Assembly: GCF_028372415.1 (NCBI RefSeq)
Contig: NC_092876.1
Coordinates: forward strand, 59,048,385-59,112,384
DNA: 64,000 nucleotides
Source of the DNA: Notamacropus eugenii
Lineage: Eukaryota > Chordata > Mammalia > Diprotodontia > Macropodidae
Reading direction: 5' to 3'
Below the pieces are notes generated by a model. The model was given only the letters and a program-made list of their open reading frames with translations. It did no database searches and was not told where the DNA came from. Positions 52,601 to 63,414 of this stretch are shown here, piece by piece. The position numbers and the translations under genes are program-made. Position 1 is the first letter of the stretch. Every line of letters begins with the position of its first letter.

Positions 52601-53316
52601 CCTTCCCCCAGTCCTTAGCATTAGACTGAGAGTTCCCTGAGGGTAGGCACTGTTTTTGCGCTTCTCTGTATCCCCAATACTTAGCACAGAGTTTGGCACC
52701 TAGTAATAAGCATTTAATCAATGCCTGTTTACTGGTTAAGCCCTGGGCTGGTTGGGATTGGGGGGGTGGGGGTGGGGATAGGGAAGGCAACCAGTGAAAT
52801 CACACACCCTTCGTCCTCCTCATGTGACTTTTAACTGAGTGCCCAGGCCTGTGCTGGGTTCTCTATGGGATGATCCCTGCCCCCAAGTTGGCCTTCTCTT
52901 GTGGAGGTGGAGGGATATAAACAGCTACAAAATAAATACAGAGTGATTTTTGTGGGGGAGAGAAGTACCACCCTATTGAGGAGGGGGATGAAAAGGGAAG
53001 AAATAGTCCCTCCCTTGGAGAGTCTGTAGTCAAATGGAGGACTAGGACATAAAAATAACCATAATGCTCGTTATTTCATGGGGGCAGGGAAGGAAGCTGG
53101 AAGGTCTTCCTGGAGGAGGTGACTTTTGACTTTAGCTGCAAAGGCTGTTCCAGGATGAGAAGCCCTCAAGGTAGAGGATGGGGCAGGGAGCTGAGGGGGT
53201 CCCTGCCTGTGTCTGTCCTTGACTTCCTCTTCCAGATCTCCATTCAATTCCTCATCTATAGAAAGCGGCTCTCCTCCCCTGAGAGTGAGCCCCTGCTGGG
53301 CCAGAATCCCAGCTGA
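46448..53316 (+). CDS. SLC66A1: SLC66A1 / PQLC2, lysosomal cationic amino-acid exporter
   Basis: Seven coding exons: 46448-46623 (exon from 46429), 48978-49107, 49866-49953, 50434-50576, 51091-51183, 51766-51951 and 53236-53316. Together they give 298 residues (human 291), with every border GT/AG and all phases closing. The start ATG is in an optimal context (ACCATGG). A luminal N-terminus has two sequons (Asn15-Phe-Ser, Asn21-Gly-Ser). Seven membrane segments are expected, with PQ-loop motifs at Pro59-Gln60 (FPQYIK) and Pro205-Gln206 (LPQIYTN). The C-tail ESEPLL (288-293) is an acidic dileucine signal for lysosomal sorting. The human protein exports Lys and Arg from lysosomes and, in cystinosis therapy, the cysteine-cysteamine disulfide; it also recruits the C9orf72 complex through WDR41. 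It is head to head with AKR7 copy B. Confidence 0.98.
47370..47545 (-). mobile_element. tRNA-derived SINE
   Basis: After a T-rich tail, gtgttaagtaacttgcccag, then the B box (tggatttgaactcaggttct) and the A-box end (gtaccacctaactacc). Confidence 0.85.
48048..48240. mobile_element. hAT-type MITE with terminal inverted repeats
   Basis: The left end caggggtgttgaactcag pairs with the right end atttgacacctctg (reverse complement cagaggtgtcaaat). About 190 bp, no coding capacity, A/T-rich middle. CAGRGGTGTCAAA ends are typical of hAT non-autonomous elements. I could not see a clear 8-bp target duplication. Confidence 0.65.
48520..48800 (+). repeat. MIR-type SINE fragments
   Basis: Two diverged sense cores: gtctcagtttctccatctgt near 48635 and actccatttctccatctata near 48741. 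Confidence 0.65.
48978..49107 (+). CDS. SLC66A1: SLC66A1 exon 3
   Basis: 130 bp. It completes Pro59 and continues QYIKACRTGNMDQAISIWFL to FLANQLPLQ, with donor GTATCC. It contains the first PQ-loop motif and the GGDSCNLIGSFLA helix typical of the family. Confidence 0.97.
49290..49580. repeat. SINE remnants in SLC66A1 intron 3
   Basis: Pieces cacttactagctgtgtccac and acttacccagcacgtcttgg resemble MIR/CORE text in diverged form. The rest of the intron (49108-49865) has nothing recognisable. Confidence 0.5.
49866..49953 (+). CDS. SLC66A1: SLC66A1 exon 4
   Basis: 88 bp, TYTAIYYVLADLLMISLYFY to HKNRRSL plus one base, acceptor TTTTTGCAG, donor GTGAGT. A transmembrane helix followed by a basic loop. 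Confidence 0.97.
50434..50576 (+). CDS. SLC66A1: SLC66A1 exon 5
   Basis: 143 bp. It completes Ile, then SAPINAAFLFISFGAVLASP to LLNIEPTDK, donor GTAAGT. One membrane helix and the variable loop before the second PQ repeat. Confidence 0.97.
51091..51183 (+). CDS. SLC66A1: SLC66A1 exon 6
   Basis: 93 bp, PFTKQEIIGFTIGSISSVLY to SRLPQIYTN, donor GTAAGT. Holds the second PQ-loop motif (Pro205-Gln206). Confidence 0.97.
51766..51951 (+). CDS. SLC66A1: SLC66A1 exon 7
   Basis: 186 bp, FQRKSTQGISYSLFALVILG to SLGVLLLDVI, donor GTATCC. Two membrane helices, with the KSTQGIS sequence conserved in the family. Confidence 0.97.
52060..53060 (+). other. SLC66A1 intron 7 repeats
   Basis: SINE remnants (tagtttcccttctgtaaaat near 52072; gccttgggttcaaatctcac near 52236) and an L2-like 3' fragment at about 52630-52740 (tgagggtaggcactgttttt). 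A diverged repeat unit follows at 52840-53060. No exon. Confidence 0.6.
53236..53316 (+). CDS. SLC66A1: SLC66A1 exon 8 (C-terminus and stop)
   Basis: ISIQFLIYRKRLSSPESEPL then LGQNPS and TGA at 53314-53316. It carries the last helix and the dileucine sorting signal. Compared with human (...EPLLPS) the tail is five residues longer after LL. Confidence 0.97.
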   Translation: MSIQFLIYRKRLSSPESEPLLGQNPS

Positions 53317-53830
53317 TTGAATGTGGAGGCCAAGCCCAGGATGATGACCAAAGGCCCAGGCAGACACTGAGGCTACGAGAGTAGTGTGGAAGGAAGATGG
53401 GGTGCTGCCCACCCCTTGTCTGGATGGGCTTAGGTGCTAAGGAAAGAGCCAGGCCCAGCGGGGCAAAGGGGAGCCCTGGAACTCTCCTGTCTCTTGTTGC
53501 ACTCCTGCCTGAGTCTCCTGCCCTCAGATCTCTGAAAGCCTCCATGAGCCTGCTTCCCTCCTGTGAGCCAACACTCATCTCTCCAAGGACCAGACCCCAC
53601 TGGCACCCTGGCTTAGATCGAAGGCTCCCAGGCAGAAGAGAATGGGCAGGGATTTGTGGTCAGACCACCAAGATGCATCTCCTCAGGCCCTCCTGCTGGG
53701 TTACTCTCTTCCCAACTCCTGACCTCCCCAGGGGCTGGCCTCTGGTCCCTACAACTCAGCTAACAGTTTGTCCTTTCCAAATTTCTAAATTTCCTAGTAA
53801 AATCCATCCAAATGGACAGCTCTCTGTTTG
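53317..53830 (+). other. SLC66A1: SLC66A1 3' UTR (end uncertain)
   Basis: Non-repetitive sequence follows the stop. No AATAAA occurs nearby. The first candidate is AGTAAA, a known variant signal, at 53796-53801, followed by T/GT-rich sequence. The 209-codon frame at 53397-54026 has no family resemblance and uses the UTR. Confidence 0.45.
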
Positions 53831-54219
53831 TATTTCTTATTCCAGCTGGGGAAGAGTTTACCTTGAGCCCTCAGTATGCCCTCTGCTGCTCTTGGGGGAA
53901 AGAGGAAAAGCAAAGCTCCTCAGTCAGACTCTGACTGAAGTGTCAAAACCCATGGGTAGGGACTCAGTGGGCTCCCAGCACGCAGGTGGCCAGAATGGGC
54001 AGGCTCCTGCCATCTGCATCCTGTGAGCATCGCTTGTGGACGTCACACCTGGAGGAGAGAAGAGGGCTCTTTTTTCTATTTGGAAGCCTGGCCTGGGGAA
54101 AAGGAATTGAAGTTTTTCTGTTTGGCCCCAGAATAAGGGCCAAGGGAGAAATTACCGGAAAGGCTCACACACACTGCCTTTCAAGCCACTTGAGGAACAA
54201 GGGATGCTTAGCCTTGGTA

Positions 54220-54330
54220 GAGATAGTAATGATAATAGTAGTAGCTAACATTTCTATAGCGCTCACCACATGCCAGCCACTGGACTAAATGATTTACACC
54301 AACCATCTCATTTAGAAGACCGGACTGCCA
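54220..54330. repeat. CORE-type SINE fragment
   Basis: Reads gtagctaacatttctatagc and ctcaccacatgccagccact, the head of the unit seen at 46140 and 58860. Confidence 0.65.
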
Positions 54331-55380
54331 AGTATCCAAAGGCCAGTCCTGTGGAAGGTAGGTTAGAGTGGTTTGCTTGGCCCTGGAGGGTAAAACAAAG
54401 GAGTGGCAGTGAGTGTTTCAGAGAGGCAGATGTTGGTTGCCCCAGGAAAGCATCCTGCCGATGACAACCATCCAAGATTGGAATGTAGTGCTTCCAGGAA
54501 AAGGAGCTTGGATGACCTTTTATCCCTAGAGAGGGAGCTGAGGTTCCTACTCTAGATGGGCTGGAATGGGTGACCTCTGAGGCCCGTCCCCCCTGACTCC
54601 GATTCTGTGATGCCCCATTGGGGATCAGGACTCAGGGGCCCTCCATCTGCATCCTCCCTGCGACCCCAGCAAGCTTTCAGCATGCTCAGCTGAGAGAAGC
54701 AGATCCTGGCTTTGACTCCCAGCAGACCCCCAGGCCAGCTACTCAGCAGGGCAGTTAGACGTCACAGGGCTATGTTCTGAAAGAAGAATGAGACTTGTTC
54801 TCCTTGGCCCCAGAAGTCATCAGATCCAACCCCCACACTCACTTCACAGATGAGATTGCAAAGAAGCAAATTGAGATGTGACCTTTTTTTAAAAAAAATT
54901 TCTTCCTGAGGAGGAGGAAATTCCCTCTAGTTGGCTTCTTAACCTTAGGGTATTACCTGGGGCACTGAGGTATAGCTATTATGAGCCCAATGTTTGGATT
55001 AGGACCCTAAGGGTCATTGAGATGAAGTCATACTGGGTCATACTGGTGTATTGGCTTTAATAAGCATCAAAGACAGAATTAGAACACAGGTCTTTCTGGT
55101 TCCAAGCCCAGCCCTGTGACTGTCCCCAAATGGACTGCGCTGCTTGATATTTGAAGGGCTGTATAGGACAGGGATTAGTGGGGTTCCTCTCACTGGAGGT
55201 CTTCAAGCAAAGGCCAGATAGATGAGCACTTTTCAAGGGTCTTTTAGAGATGATTCCTGTTGGGTCACAGGTTAGACACATTTGTCTCCGGGGTCCCCCC
55301 TCACTGTGACTCATGACCACAGTAGGAAAGCTTAGGATCCCTGTGGGATAAAGCAACATTTGTCCAAAAAGCTGGGGGTT
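54330..55380. other. Intergenic sequence, nothing clear
   Basis: Only scattered SINE-like words (ttcacagatgagattgcaaa near 54844). No exon, and no well-defined repeat that I can name. Confidence 0.45.
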
Positions 55381-55399
55381 TGAGCTCCTTGGAGCATGG

Positions 55400-55950
55400 A
55401 AAATATCAGTAAAAAGTATTTACTAAGCACAGTCACCAGGCTTGGATAGACAAAGACAAAAATAAGACAATCCCTGCCTTCAAGGAGCTTATATTCCATT
55501 GGGGAGAAAAATACTTTTATATACCAAGAAAATAAAAAGAGCAGTGTGGTATCCTGGATAGAGAGAAGGCCTTTGAGCTGGGACAGCCTGGGTTCACATC
55601 TCCCCTCAGGCATTTCCTGGTCATGTGGCTCTGGTCAAATGACTTGAACACTCTGCTCCAGGCATCTCTGTGAACATAGAAACTGTAGAGTGTATCGACA
55701 AGAGGCTAGTCCTTCTCTCTGTCCATATGCTAAAAGGTGCCCAGTGACAGCAACTAGGGATGAGGTCACTGACGATGGGAACCAGAAAAGCTCCAGAAGG
55801 AGGTGGCACTGGAGCTGAGCCCTGAAAATATAATGGATAGATCGGGGTCTGAGTTCTAACTCTGCCATTCATTAGCTGGCTGACCCTGGGAAAGTCACTT
55901 TACTGGTATGTGCCTCAGCTTACCTACTCGTCAACTGACAGGGATTCCTT
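55400..55950. other. Intergenic SINE-type remnants
   Basis: Includes gtatttactaagcacagtca and tcaaggagcttatattccat (the same unit as 35460), then MIR-like fragments near 55545-55640 and 55850-55930. Confidence 0.55.
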
Positions 55951-56254
55951 TCAACCCCTGGCTTAGATTATGAAAGCATTATCTGTGTGAGAAAGGAAGG
56001 ATTTTATCTAAATTGGTATCATCTGAGGTCTGGCTCCTCTCTGGAGAAGAGCCCCAAGCAGTCAGTGCCTCTTCTGCCAGTTTGGGGATGCCAGGCAGGC
56101 CCCAGGAGTTCATTGAGGCTGGGCACTCTTTTCTTCAGTCTCTGAAAGGAGTGTCTAATAGAATTATATCTATTTGATAGAATTATATCTATCCCCTTGG
56201 CTGTCTCAGGTCTAGAGAGATGGGTCTGAGGTTGGAGTGAAATCTGCCTCCCTA

Positions 56255-56395
56255 GTGGGTTGTTTTGGTATTTTTTTTTTGAGGCAATTGGGGCTGTGAC
56301 TTGTCTGGGGTCACAACCTAGGAAGTATCTGAGGTCAGGGCCAATACTCTATCCATGCACTGTACCACCTAGCTTGCCCCTCTCCCTAGTTTTTA
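56255..56395 (-). mobile_element. tRNA-derived SINE
   Basis: T-rich start, then gaggcaattggggctgtgac and the A-box end (gtaccacctagcttgcccc). The B-box region is partly deleted. Confidence 0.8.
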
Positions 56396-56854
56396 AAGGA
56401 GATGGTAGCCTTTAGCTCCCACTCACCAATTAACCCCTTCTTGACAAACACTAGTTACACAAAAGACCATCACAAAGCAAGTAAGACCCATTTTTTCAAG
56501 CAAAACTGCAAACAAATCAGAAATTATACATCTTAGAATATAGCAAAGAATGCTGTAATAAATGAGCTTTTCATCAGGAAATGCAAGGGTCCAGTCTTGA
56601 TGGGGAGGTGCATGTCCAGGAGCCTTTAAGGAGGCAATCCTGAAATCAGGGCTAGATAGAAGAGCCAGCTTCCCTTCCACATCTGCAGCTTCTGTCTCTG
56701 TGTGTCCCCTCCTCCCCCTATCCAAAGAGTATCTGGACCAAGTCAGTAAGTCTAGAGAGGAACAAAGCAGACATGTCACTCTCAGGATCCATAACATCTC
56801 CCCCATATACCCATCACATAATATACCCCAGGCTCTCTCCGAAGCCTGGTTTCC

Positions 56855-57070
56855 TTTGCTTGTGTTTATCCTTCATTCTCAAAGAGGACCATGACATCCA
56901 GATGATATGACTAGCAATTGACTTGGATTTGAGTGAGGGAGGGCTGTTCGAGGTCACCAACCTCACTTTCTCCTCCTGAGCCATCTGGGTCTAGTGGCCA
57001 TCAGGATGACTGGAGATGGCCCAGGATGCAATGGGAGACCCTGGCCCTTTCAGGCTAAGGTCTTATCCAG
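56855..57070 (+). mobile_element. SINE of the 16235 type
   Basis: tccttcattctcaaagagga, tgagtgagggagggctgttc, actggagatggcccaggatg and gggagaccctggccctttca match the head of 16235-16545 and extend it. The CORE/B-box half does not follow here. Confidence 0.75.
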
Positions 57071-57479
57071 TATCATTAGTTTTTCTGATCTGCTTTCTTC
57101 CCCAACTTCCCTCCAATTATTTGTTACTGGGGGTGGCACTGTGAGAGAAAAGAGGAAGAGAGATATGTGGAAATGAAGGTGATGTAAAAACAAGAGATAA
57201 AATTCATTCTCTTTGGCCCCAGAGCTCAGAACTTAGAGCTTTGGGTGGAAGTGGCCAGCAGGCAAACTGAGGCTTGATGTCAAGAAAGACTTCAGTGACA
57301 GTGAAAGTTATCTCTGAGGGAGAGAAGGTGGGCTTTCCCTCCTTCCCTGGAGGAATCTTTCCAAAGGCTAGATGACCACTTGTGGGTTGTAGGGGATGAA
57401 GGGCTGGATTGGGAATTGAGAAGAATAACTGAATCAGACACATAAAGAGCAATGTAAACACTGAACTATGTATACATAT

Positions 57480-57620
57480 GCACACCTATGTATTTATAAC
57501 ATATGCATGCATGTGTCTATACATCTACATGTGTATACATATATGTATGTGTGCATACATATTTGAATATACACACAGGTATATATGCATGCATATTTGA
57601 ACATACGTATGTGTGTATGT
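57480..57620. repeat. Alternating TATG/CATA-rich tract
   Basis: About 140 bp almost entirely of alternating purine-pyrimidine steps (atgcatgcatgtgt, tgtatacatatatgtatg). A decayed microsatellite with Z-DNA and cruciform potential. Confidence 0.85.
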
Positions 57621-57880
57621 TTCAGTGAATAGAGTACTGAACCTGGAGTTAGTAAGACCTGAGTTCAAATCCAGGCTAAAAAACTTACTAGCTGTGTGAC
57701 TGTGGGCAAGTTATATAACAAATGTCTGCCTCAGTTTCCTCATCTGTAAAATGAGGATGATAACACCTATCTTCTAAGGTTTTTGTGGGGACAAAATGAG
57801 GTCATATTTGTGAAGTGTCTTGCTGGCCTGCTAAATATTCTATATAAGTTCTAGTTATTGTTGTTGGAGTGGATCCTCAT
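57620..57880 (+). mobile_element. tRNA-derived CORE SINE, near full length, sense
   Basis: Starts in an A-box-like region (cagtgaatagagtactgaac), then the B box (gagttcaaatccaggc), core (ctagctgtgtgactgtgggc, gcctcagtttcctcatctgt) and tail (gataacacctatcttctaag). The best example of the family in sense orientation. Confidence 0.88.
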
Positions 57881-58859
57881 TCAGGTGTGGGCTGGGCTAG
57901 GTGGGCCCTGAGGTCCCTTCAAACTGAGATTTGGGGGTTCTCTGAGTAGGTGACCTCTAAATCCTGGGATCTGAGGACCTTTTGTTCCCTCTGGGGAACA
58001 GCCCAAGGGACAAGCCCCATTCCTTGGGTGTGTGGATTAGGCCACTAGAGGGCACCACAGACCTGGGTAAACTGAACCCTGCACACCCAGGCCAGGATCT
58101 GTGGGTCCCTCTCCATAGTGACACCTCTGAGCTTGGTTTGCCACACATGCAAAGGCTCCAAACAGAATTAGGAACCTGGGGGGGGGCACCTTAGCATTCC
58201 TTGAAGCCAACAATCCCCCTCCCCAGTTTGACAAGGGCAGGAACTCCCACAGCTCAGAGCCCAGTGACCCTGAGTTATAGTGGGCAGGGCAACTCAGAGT
58301 CTGTTTTCTGGTCCAAGCCTGACACTTTTACAGCTGGGTAAACTGAATCTCAGAGACGTGAACTGACCGCATACTGGAGCTGGAAGAGACCTCAGAGACC
58401 ATCTAGGCCATTTTTTACAGATGAGGAAACCAAGTCTCAGAGGTTGAGTAACTTTCTTGTTGCTCAGTGGCGGAGGGAGGATTTGAACCAAGGGCCACAG
58501 ATTTTAAAGTTGACATTTTTCTACTATATCTTCTCTGAGCCTCAGTTTCCTCGATGGGGTTATGACCTCTAAAGACATTTCCACCTCTAACTCTCTGATC
58601 AAAAGTGAAGTAATTCATTTGCCCAGGGGTCTCCTCGAGTCCAAATGCAGAGCTTTCCCTCCCCTCCCTCCAATCCCGTTCCTTCTTCCCTCAGAACAGG
58701 GTTAGGGGTCCGCAGAAGAGACTTGGAATAGAGGGGCAGTCTTGGCTGGGGGGAAGGCACTGAATTCGACTCAGGTTTGAATTGCATCTCAACTCGTTCA
58801 ACCTTGGGCAGGTTCCTTCCCCATCTCAAGAAGCTGGATGATTCTCAAGGTCCTTCCCA

Positions 58860-59095
58860 GCTTTCATTAGGAAGTCATTTATAAAGTGCTGACTATGTGA
58901 CAGGTACCATGGTCAGCACTTTACAAACATTATTTCATTTGATCCTCCCAACAACTCTGTTATTATTCCTATTTTACAGTGAAGGAAACTGAGGCAGGTG
59001 AAGATTGTTGAGTAACTTGCCCAGGGTCACACAGCTAGGAAACATGAGTCAGGATTTGCATTCAGGCCTAGGGATCTAAGATACACTGGCTAGTG
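58860..59095 (-). mobile_element. CORE-type SINE, near full length
   Basis: gtgctgactatgtgacaggt, ttgatcctcccaacaactct, acttgcccagggtcacacag, then the weak B-box remnant tcaggatttgcattcaggcc. Confidence 0.8.
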
Positions 59096-59219
59096 TATCT
59101 TACCTACCTACCTGCTTCTAGATCTTATTCATTTCTCCATTCCTGGTCACTCTCCTTCATCCAGGTTTTGGGGAGAAATGGAGTTTCTTGAGGGATTTTT
59201 AACCATCATTAGCCATCTC

Positions 59220-59365
59220 CCTTTTTTTTTTTTTGAGGCAATCGGAGTTAAGTGACTTGCCCAGGGTCATATAGCTAGTAAGTGTCTGAGGCTGGATTTG
59301 AACTTGAGTCCTCCTGACTCTAGGGGTGGAGAGCTATCCACTATGCACCTAGCTTTCCTCCTTCC
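59220..59365 (-). mobile_element. tRNA-derived SINE
   Basis: T12 tail, gaggcaatcggagttaagtg, acttgcccagggtcatatag, then the B box (tggatttgaacttgagtcc) and A-box end (atgcacctagctttcc). Confidence 0.87.
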
Positions 59366-59679
59366 CATTTCCCTTCTTTTAAAAATTCTTCCTTTCAGGC
59401 AGGGGCTCCAGTGGATAGAAATGTCTCCTTGAGGAAGACTCTGTAATACTGGGGGGTGGGAAGTGGAATTCACTTGAGAGAACTAAAACATCCCACGAAA
59501 AAAAGGGGTGCCTGGCCCTTTACCCCAGCACTGGTCGCCTGTTGAGTCACAGCGACTCTAATTCATTAATGACCTCCCTTCCTAGTGAGTGTCCAGCTGC
59601 CAAAAGCCCTCCAGCCACCAAGGGTTCAGCCTATGTCCCGCTCTCCACTACACAAAGGACCTCCAGCCAGCCATTCCCC

Positions 59680-59830
59680 CTTTCTAAGCCTCAGTTTTCT
59701 CATCTGTAAAATCAAGGGTGGGGCTACGTGGGATTACATGAGCCCAAGAATCTTTCCAGCTCTGAGTCCTGTGTTGTCTTTTCTGGGCCTCAGTTTCCTC
59801 ACCTATAAAATGAAGGAATTGCCCTAAGAT
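59680..59830 (+). repeat. Two MIR-type SINE pieces in tandem
   Basis: gcctcagttttctcatctgt near 59689 and gcctcagtttcctcacctat near 59787, about 98 bp apart. Confidence 0.65.
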
Positions 59831-59984
59831 GCCTTGTGGCCTTGACATCCTATGAGGCAGCCACTTCCTCTTGGGGACAGATGCAAATGTGGTCATTTTC
59901 TGATAGAACAGAACTCCTTGAGGACAGAGACTTTTCATTCTTGTCTTTCTAGGCAGCAAGACAGCTCCCATGACACTTGGAGAC

Positions 59985-60175
59985 AGCAACACCTGAGTTT
60001 GAATTCTGCCTCAGAAATGTCAGCTCTGTGACCTTGGGCACCTAACCGCTTTCTGCCTCAGTTTCCTCATCTGTAAAATAATAGCACCCATCTCCCAGAG
60101 TTGTTGTGAGAATCAAACGAGATAATATTTGTAAAGAGCTTAAGGCACTACGTGAGCAGCCCCTGTTACTTGTGT
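59985..60175 (+). mobile_element. CORE-type SINE, sense
   Basis: cacctgagtttgaattctgc, cagctctgtgaccttgggca, tgcctcagtttcctcatctg, cacccatctcccagagttgt, ending at gtaaagagcttaaggcacta. Confidence 0.85.
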
Positions 60176-60189
60176 AACTCATTGCCAGG

Positions 60190-60580
60190 CACTTCGTTGT
60201 TATTCAGTCACTCTGTCCTGTCTGACTTTATGTGACCCCATAGACTATTTTTCCATGGCGTTTTCTTGGCAAAAGATACTGAAGTGCTTTGCCATTTCCT
60301 TCCATGGGCCACTTTTTTTTCTCTGTCCAAGCTTTCCACTATGCCCAGTCAATCTTGGGTAACCCTGCACGGCATAGCTCATAGTTTCATTGAGCTACAC
60401 AAGACCTTCTTCGATAACATGGCAGGGATCCAAACAGGGGTTGAATGACTTATCCATGGTCATACAGCTTGTAAGTATCTGAGGCTGGATTTGAACTCAG
60501 GTCTTCCTGTCTCTAGGATCAGTTCCCTATCTACTTTGGCACCTTGCTGCCCACCTGGCACCTAGTGGGCACCTAACAAA
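60190..60580 (-). mobile_element. RTE-tailed SINE, long copy
   Basis: Tail gttattcagtcactctgtcc, tgtctgactttatgtgaccc and cttggcaaaagatactgaag, then unrelated sequence (60305-60420), then core and B box (ggctggatttgaactcaggt, cttcctgtctctaggatcag). The head is the RTE-like 3' end that identifies the class. The middle is either diverged or an insertion. Confidence 0.75.
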
Positions 60581-60659
60581 TGCTTGTAGACAGATTGATC
60601 GCTCCAGACACTCTCCTCTTTCCAAAGTGTTTCTTATCTCCATATACTCCAGGGTGCCT

Positions 60660-60765
60660 TTTTTCAGGATTCCTTTACAAGAGAATATGTACACACACAT
60701 ACCCACATGTATGTGTGTATATATATGTATATGCATATATGTACATATATACATAAACTAAAAAA
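60660..60765. repeat. AC/TATG alternating tract
   Basis: acacacacatacccacatgt followed by tatatatatgtatatgcata. Alternating purine-pyrimidine microsatellite. Confidence 0.9.
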
Positions 60766-60789
60766 TAAAGACAAAGGAAAATAATTGAG

Positions 60790-61300
60790 AAGGTCTACAC
60801 TTAAGAGCATCACAGAATCTCAGAGCTGCAAGGGCCTTCAGAGGCCAGCTAGTCCCATTCCAGACCGACCACCAATCTGATGGGAAGCCACTGCTTCAGA
60901 TGCCATCTGCACCCTTAGACATGGCACCAAGCATCAGGAAGTTTTCCTCACATTTGGGTGATGAAATGTGCCTCCCTACACCTTCCACCTGCTATTACTA
61001 GCTCTGTCCTTGGGGGGCCAAACAAAACATATCTACTTTCCTTCCCTCATTGATTTTTGTAGCGCTTTCTTTTTCACTTGCCACCATAAGCTTTCATTAT
61101 AGGTATGCTGATATAAACTAGGATTATAGGCCATAAGATTTAGGACTGGAAGGGCCCCTCACTTTTCTGGTGAGGAAACTGACTCAGAAAAGCAAAGTAA
61201 CTTCCCTAAGTTCACACAGATAGCTAATGGTGGATTCAGAATTAGAACTCAGGTCTCCAGACTCCCAAACCAGTCCTTTTTCCAACACAGTTATCTTAAC
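60790..61300 (-). other. Intergenic MIR-type fragments
   Basis: The stretch 60805-61010 has typical but diverged repeat wording (gagctgcaagggccttcaga). 61140-61290 holds ggtgaggaaactgactcaga and gtggattcagaattagaact. Confidence 0.55.
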
Positions 61301-61589
61301 CCTCCCTGCCAGTGTGTCTTCCACACACCAAAACCCTGCTTCCTGCCCTCTAGTCCTTTAAGTGATCTTTGTATGGTGCAGTCTCTAATCTAGACCTTCA
61401 CATTCATTGGACCCCATTCCTTGGGTGTGGCATCTTGATCCAAGGAACTCAAAAACCCAAGCCTCCCTGTGAGGAAGTAGCAAAGTCAGAATTCGAACCT
61501 GGATCTTCTGACTCTGACCTCACCATGCAGTTGCTGAGGTAGGTTGTCCCCCCTCTGCAGTATACAGTTTCTTTCACTGGAAGCATCAG

Positions 61590-61730
61590 GATAAGCCACA
61601 AGGCTGCAGAATCTCAGAGTTTGAAGGGAGTCCGATTTTCTTGTTTTCAGATAAGAAAACTGAGTCTGAGAGAAAGGACTTGGCCAAGGTAACCCAAGCA
61701 GCAGAGTCAGAATTCAGACTCAGCCAGGGA
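61590..61730 (-). repeat. MIR-type SINE fragment
   Basis: ttttcagataagaaaactga, gacttggccaaggtaaccca and cagagtcagaattcagactc. Confidence 0.65.
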
Positions 61731-61739
61731 GGGCCCTTT

Positions 61740-62380
61740 CCATCCAACCATGCCTCTGTTTCTCTTCCTGTCTTCCCTTTCCTGGCTTTCTTAGCCTGCC
61801 ATGCCATGGCTGGATCAGGCACCCCTGAAGAGAGGATAGGTCCACCTGACCCTGTCCATTTTCCCATCGACACTAGGTGGGAGGCAGAGACTGGAAGGTC
61901 CAAGTTGAGCTGACAAACCAGTAACTCCCCCCACTCCCCCACCAGCAAGAACAGTCTGTGGGGCACTCATCAACCCAGTGTTCTATCTGGTTATTTATTT
62001 TAACCTGGGACTTTGTGAAGGCACAGCTAAGACAACACCCCCTTCCGTTCTAGCCAGAGGCAGAGGGAATTCAAGTCGTCCCTCCCTGCCTTTTCCTCCC
62101 TCCCCCCAACCTAGTTTTTCATCTGAGCTGAAATGGGAAGACCCTCGAGGCCTCTGGGTAAACATTCAGGCCCAATTCTCTAACCAGCCACAGATGCCCA
62201 AGTCTTGAATGGGTCAGTTTAGGGAAGCTCCATCTCGCTGGGGGCTAAGAGGGAGGGAAGGTGGGGAGGGTCCAGATAAGCCTCTTCCCAAACAGCTCTT
62301 AAAGTCAGCCTTCCAACTGAACTGCTTTGCCTTTCAGGACACTCAGTAGCAGAGTCTTTCTCACGGCCTGGTAGTTAGCA
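61740..62380. other. Unique intergenic sequence
   Basis: GC-moderate and without repeat features that I can name. Chance frames only. By synteny the next gene to the right should be CAPZB on the minus strand, but I recognise none of its coding sequence here. Confidence 0.4.
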
Positions 62381-62389
62381 ACAGAACCA

Positions 62390-62990
62390 GTGGGAGGATT
62401 ATCCCATGAGAACTATGCTACAAAAGTGATCAAACTATTTATACCCTTTAACCAAGTATCCTAATAGAAGGCCTATATTCCAAGAAGGTCAAAGACAGAG
62501 GAAAAATTCCCACATATACTAAAATATGCAGAGCAGCTCTCCTTGAGAATAGGAATTATTTGCTTATTTTTTTATTTTAACCCTCTCTGCCTGGTACTGT
62601 GCTTGTTACATAATTGGTGCTTAACAAATACTTGCTGGTTTATTGGTTAGTTTATAGTAGCAACCCTTCCCCCTCGAAAAAAAAAACCAAAACCAAACAA
62701 ACCGTAAAACCTAGAAATGAATTGGGTACCCATCAATTGGAAAATGGAGAAAAATTGTGATATGTGAAAGTAAAGAAATACTATTGTGCTGCAAGAAACA
62801 TTGTATACAAAGAATTCACAGAAACATTGGATGACTTGTATGAACTGATGCAGAGCAAAGGAAACAAAACTAAGAGAAGAGCATATGTAGTGACCACAGT
62901 AACAGGAAACAACTTTGAAAGATACCGGGACTCAGATCAAAGAAATGACCAACGGACTCCAGAGGACTGATGGTGAAATAGATCTTCCTT
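62390..62990 (+). mobile_element. Old L1 3' fragment split by an L2/MIR-type repeat
   Basis: Arms: 62390-62535 (gtgatcaaactatttatacc, tattccaagaaggtcaaaga) and 62700-62985 (cccatcaattggaaaatgga, aatactattgtgctgcaaga, tgaactgatgcagagcaaag). Both are diverged L1 ORF2/3'-end text in sense. Between them, 62540-62650 (gcctggtactgtgcttgtta, gtgcttaacaaatacttgct) is a separate old repeat. A 68-codon frame across the right arm is L1-derived. Confidence 0.7.
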
Positions 62991-62999
62991 GTCTTAGTA

Positions 63000-63410
63000 A
63001 GGGAAAAAATGAATGATTCTGAAAAAGCATTTATTAAGCAGTTTTCAGTTATGGGATTGTAAGTAGAAAAGTAGGGTGGTCCCTGCTCTCAAGGACCCCA
63101 CATTCCAAATAGGAAGGACAATCCTGCTTAGGGTTCAGTGGCAAGGGGTATAAAACGGTCCAAGGGTCTTTAGGGTACATGGATCACACAGACATTGGTC
63201 ACACACATAGATCATACATGCATAAGTCACACAGTATTGATGGACGGGGCTCTGGATACTATCACAGCAGGTTAGGTAGCAGGACCTGGTAAATTAGATG
63301 GTGGATGGTAAGGTCCAGTAGTCCTGACATCACAAGGGCAGAGCAGATGATCTGTACCTTCCCTCTATGGATTATCTCAGTTTATCATTTATGTAAGATA
63401 CTTCTACATG
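63000..63410. other. Intergenic sequence with a repeat fragment
   Basis: 63020-63120 resembles the 35460-type unit (gcatttattaagcagttttc, cctgctctcaaggaccccac). The rest is unassigned, with a short CACA-rich patch near 63185-63230. Confidence 0.5.
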
Positions 63411-63414
63411 GTTG

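Noticed and set aside
53397-54026. A 209-codon frame after SLC66A1
   Set aside because: Lies in the 3' UTR and beyond, has no splice context or family resemblance, and its length is explicable by chance in GC-rich DNA.
57620-57700. tRNA gene suggested by A- and B-box sequences
   Set aside because: The boxes belong to tRNA-derived SINEs. No cloverleaf of normal length is present, and the core and tail follow.
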